A stretch of DNA of 64,000 bases from positions 38,621 through 102,620 of the forward strand of contig NZ_JBASXK010000158.1 of the NCBI RefSeq assembly GCF_049276915.1, in the 5' to 3' direction. Source of the stretch: Aestuariivita sp049276915. GTDB taxonomy: Bacteria > Pseudomonadota > Alphaproteobacteria > Rhodobacterales > Rhodobacteraceae. Position numbers and translations under genes: made by a program. Below the pieces are notes generated by a model. That model did no database searches and was not told the origin of the DNA. It saw only the letters and a program-made list of their open reading frames with translations. Below are positions 62,954-64,000 of the stretch, piece after piece (the stretch's first letter is position 1; each line of letters opens with the position of its first letter).

Positions 62954-64000
62954 ATGCGCCTGTTGCCCGTTTCCCTGATCGTGGGATTTACCACGACCCT
63001 GTCCGCCCGGGCCGATGGCCGGTCATTCGATGATACCCTGCTGGACAAGCTCAAGCAGAACCCGGCTTTCACCGCGCGCGTCCCTCGGGGATTTGACCCT
63101 GTCAAACTGACCCGCACCGGGGGTGTTGTGCCGGGGCCATTGATCTGGGGCGAGAACCCCAACGAGATCGCCGTGGTGGTGAAAGGTCTGAAAACCGAGC
63201 GGCACACCAATTGCGATCCGTCCCGGGTGCGCAGCTATGATGGCACGATGAACCTGACATTCACCGAGAGCCAGAGCTTTTCGGTGACACGGGGAGAATC
63301 TGTTGCCGCGACATTCGAGGTATCGGCTGACTTGCCGTTCGGATCGGCCTCGGCATCGGCGACGGCCACCTTGTCGACAAGCGTGGGACATACGGACGGC
63401 TCGTCCGAACAGATCGAATTCGGTCATGGATACACCGCCGTCATCGGACCCTTGAAATATGCCGATACGCAGATGCAGGTGCTGGAGCAAAAGATCGAAG
63501 GCCAACCCTTTTCGGTCGATCTGGAGATCACGGGCGATGCGCGCATCGACCTGGCACCGCGCGTTGCCTGGCTGAACCCGTCGCAGGTGCCTGCATCGCT
63601 GAGGGTTCTGTCGGGGTCCGAGCCGATTGGCTCGAGCAACGCGAGACGAGACCTGCAGCTGTGCCGTGCCCGGCATCAGGGCATATGGCATCCGGGCAAG
63701 ATCATCGGGCAGCGGTGCAATTTCTCATATGGCGGAGACGAAATCCGTGGCAGTGGCTTTCAGGTGCTGTCGATGCCTTCGGGCAGCTATGAGTGGGTGT
63801 CACGGGACCGCTTTGAAAACGACAACACCGAGGCCGATGTCGCCAAGGCGCGGTCCCCCGCGATCATCGCGGGCAAGGAATCCAGATCGGATCGCTATGA
63901 TGGCCAGTTGGTGGTGTGCCGCGCCGAGCACGAGGACGGCATGCATCCCGGCAAGATCGTGATCAACCATTGCATGTTCGGCTATGCCGGCAAGGAAATC
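62954..64000 (+). CDS. Secreted protein with aerolysin-like segment and DM9 repeats (cut by window)
   Basis: 349 codons are visible from ATG 62954 (AAGGAGAA upstream). Residues 1-20 form a signal peptide ending SARA. Residues about 85-205 are rich in Ser/Thr with alternating hydrophobics (LTFTESQSFSVTRGE, ASASATATLSTSVGHTDG), like the pore-forming domain of aerolysin/ETX-MTX2 proteins. Then two DM9-type repeats appear 85 residues apart: CRARHQGIWHPGKIIGQRC at 237 and CRAEHEDGMHPGKIVINHC at 322, each followed by YxGxEI. DM9 binds mannose in animal lectins. This pairing is that of natterin-like proteins. Toxic, adhesive or lectin function is inference; the C terminus lies outside. Confidence 0.72.
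   Translation, partial: MRLLPVSLIVGFTTTLSARADGRSFDDTLLDKLKQNPAFTARVPRGFDPVKLTRTGGVVPGPLIWGENPNEIAVVVKGLKTERHTNCDPSRVRSYDGTMNLTFTESQSFSVTRGESVAATFEVSADLPFGSASASATATLSTSVGHTDGSSEQIEFGHGYTAVIGPLKYADTQMQVLEQKIEGQPFSVDLEITGDARIDLAPRVAWLNPSQVPASLRVLSGSEPIGSSNARRDLQLCRARHQGIWHPGKIIGQRCNFSYGGDEIRGSGFQVLSMPSGSYEWVSRDRFENDNTEADVAKARSPAIIAGKESRSDRYDGQLVVCRAEHEDGMHPGKIVINHCMFGYAGKEI

Overview
The window reads as chromosomal DNA of a GC-rich alphaproteobacterium of the order Rhodobacterales, most likely the marine Roseobacter group. This rests on family content rather than any database search: DUF2794, DUF3035 and SDHAF4-type proteins, an Anbu operon, paired FAD/GcvT demethylases, the run rsmB, heparinase-like gene, purH, lspA, DUF3035, M16 pair, and scattered REP-like hairpins. 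I see no rRNA, tRNA, CRISPR array, insertion sequence or prophage. Gene density is high and many neighbours overlap by ATGA or GTGA.

Layout. 1-2.8 kb: an FAD-linked oxidase cut by the left edge, then a rhodanese overlapping a GrdB/PrdB-like protein in which cysteine stands where selenocysteine is usual. 2.8-8.4 kb (minus): ATP-grasp, alpha-E, transglutaminase and Anbu proteasome-like protease, followed by malonyl-CoA synthetase. 8.5-16 kb: the homoprotocatechuate meta-cleavage operon (hpaR divergent from hpaF, E, D, an aromatic amino-acid decarboxylase, a FAH gene, hpaH, hpaI). 16-24 kb: mixed housekeeping genes (DUF3095, MFS, asd, carbonic anhydrase, M17 peptidase, NlpC/P60). 23.6-30.5 kb: part of the phenylacetate pathway (paaX, paaZ, and divergently paaI, thiolase, paaK, TetR). 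30.6-32.3 kb: imuB. 32.4-40.9 kb (minus): the rsmB-to-M16 cluster. 41-50 kb: dapB and the rbfA, truB, rpsO, pnp translation/RNA-decay cluster with unrelated genes between its members. 50-55.8 kb: glycosyltransferases GT25 and GT11, a 1-Cys peroxiredoxin divergent from an aldehyde dehydrogenase, RluA and RarD. 56-62.8 kb (minus): a betaine demethylation operon with an XRE-cupin regulator, two FAD/GcvT dehydrogenases and a betaine-homocysteine methyltransferase. 62.95 kb to the edge: a secreted protein that combines an aerolysin-like stretch with DM9 repeats.

Metabolic theme. The accessory genes feed on plant or algal carbon and nitrogen: aromatic amines and acids (hpa, paa), glycine betaine to glycine with methyl groups passed to methionine and folate, and malonate activation. 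Palindromes near hpaR, paaI, the aldehyde dehydrogenase and the cupin regulator look like local operators.

The most unusual items are the natterin-like DM9/aerolysin-like protein at the right edge, the decarboxylase inside the hpa operon, the Anbu/ATP-grasp/alpha-E/transglutaminase operon, the GrdB-like gene, and several very short reading frames with good ribosome-binding sites next to regulated genes.
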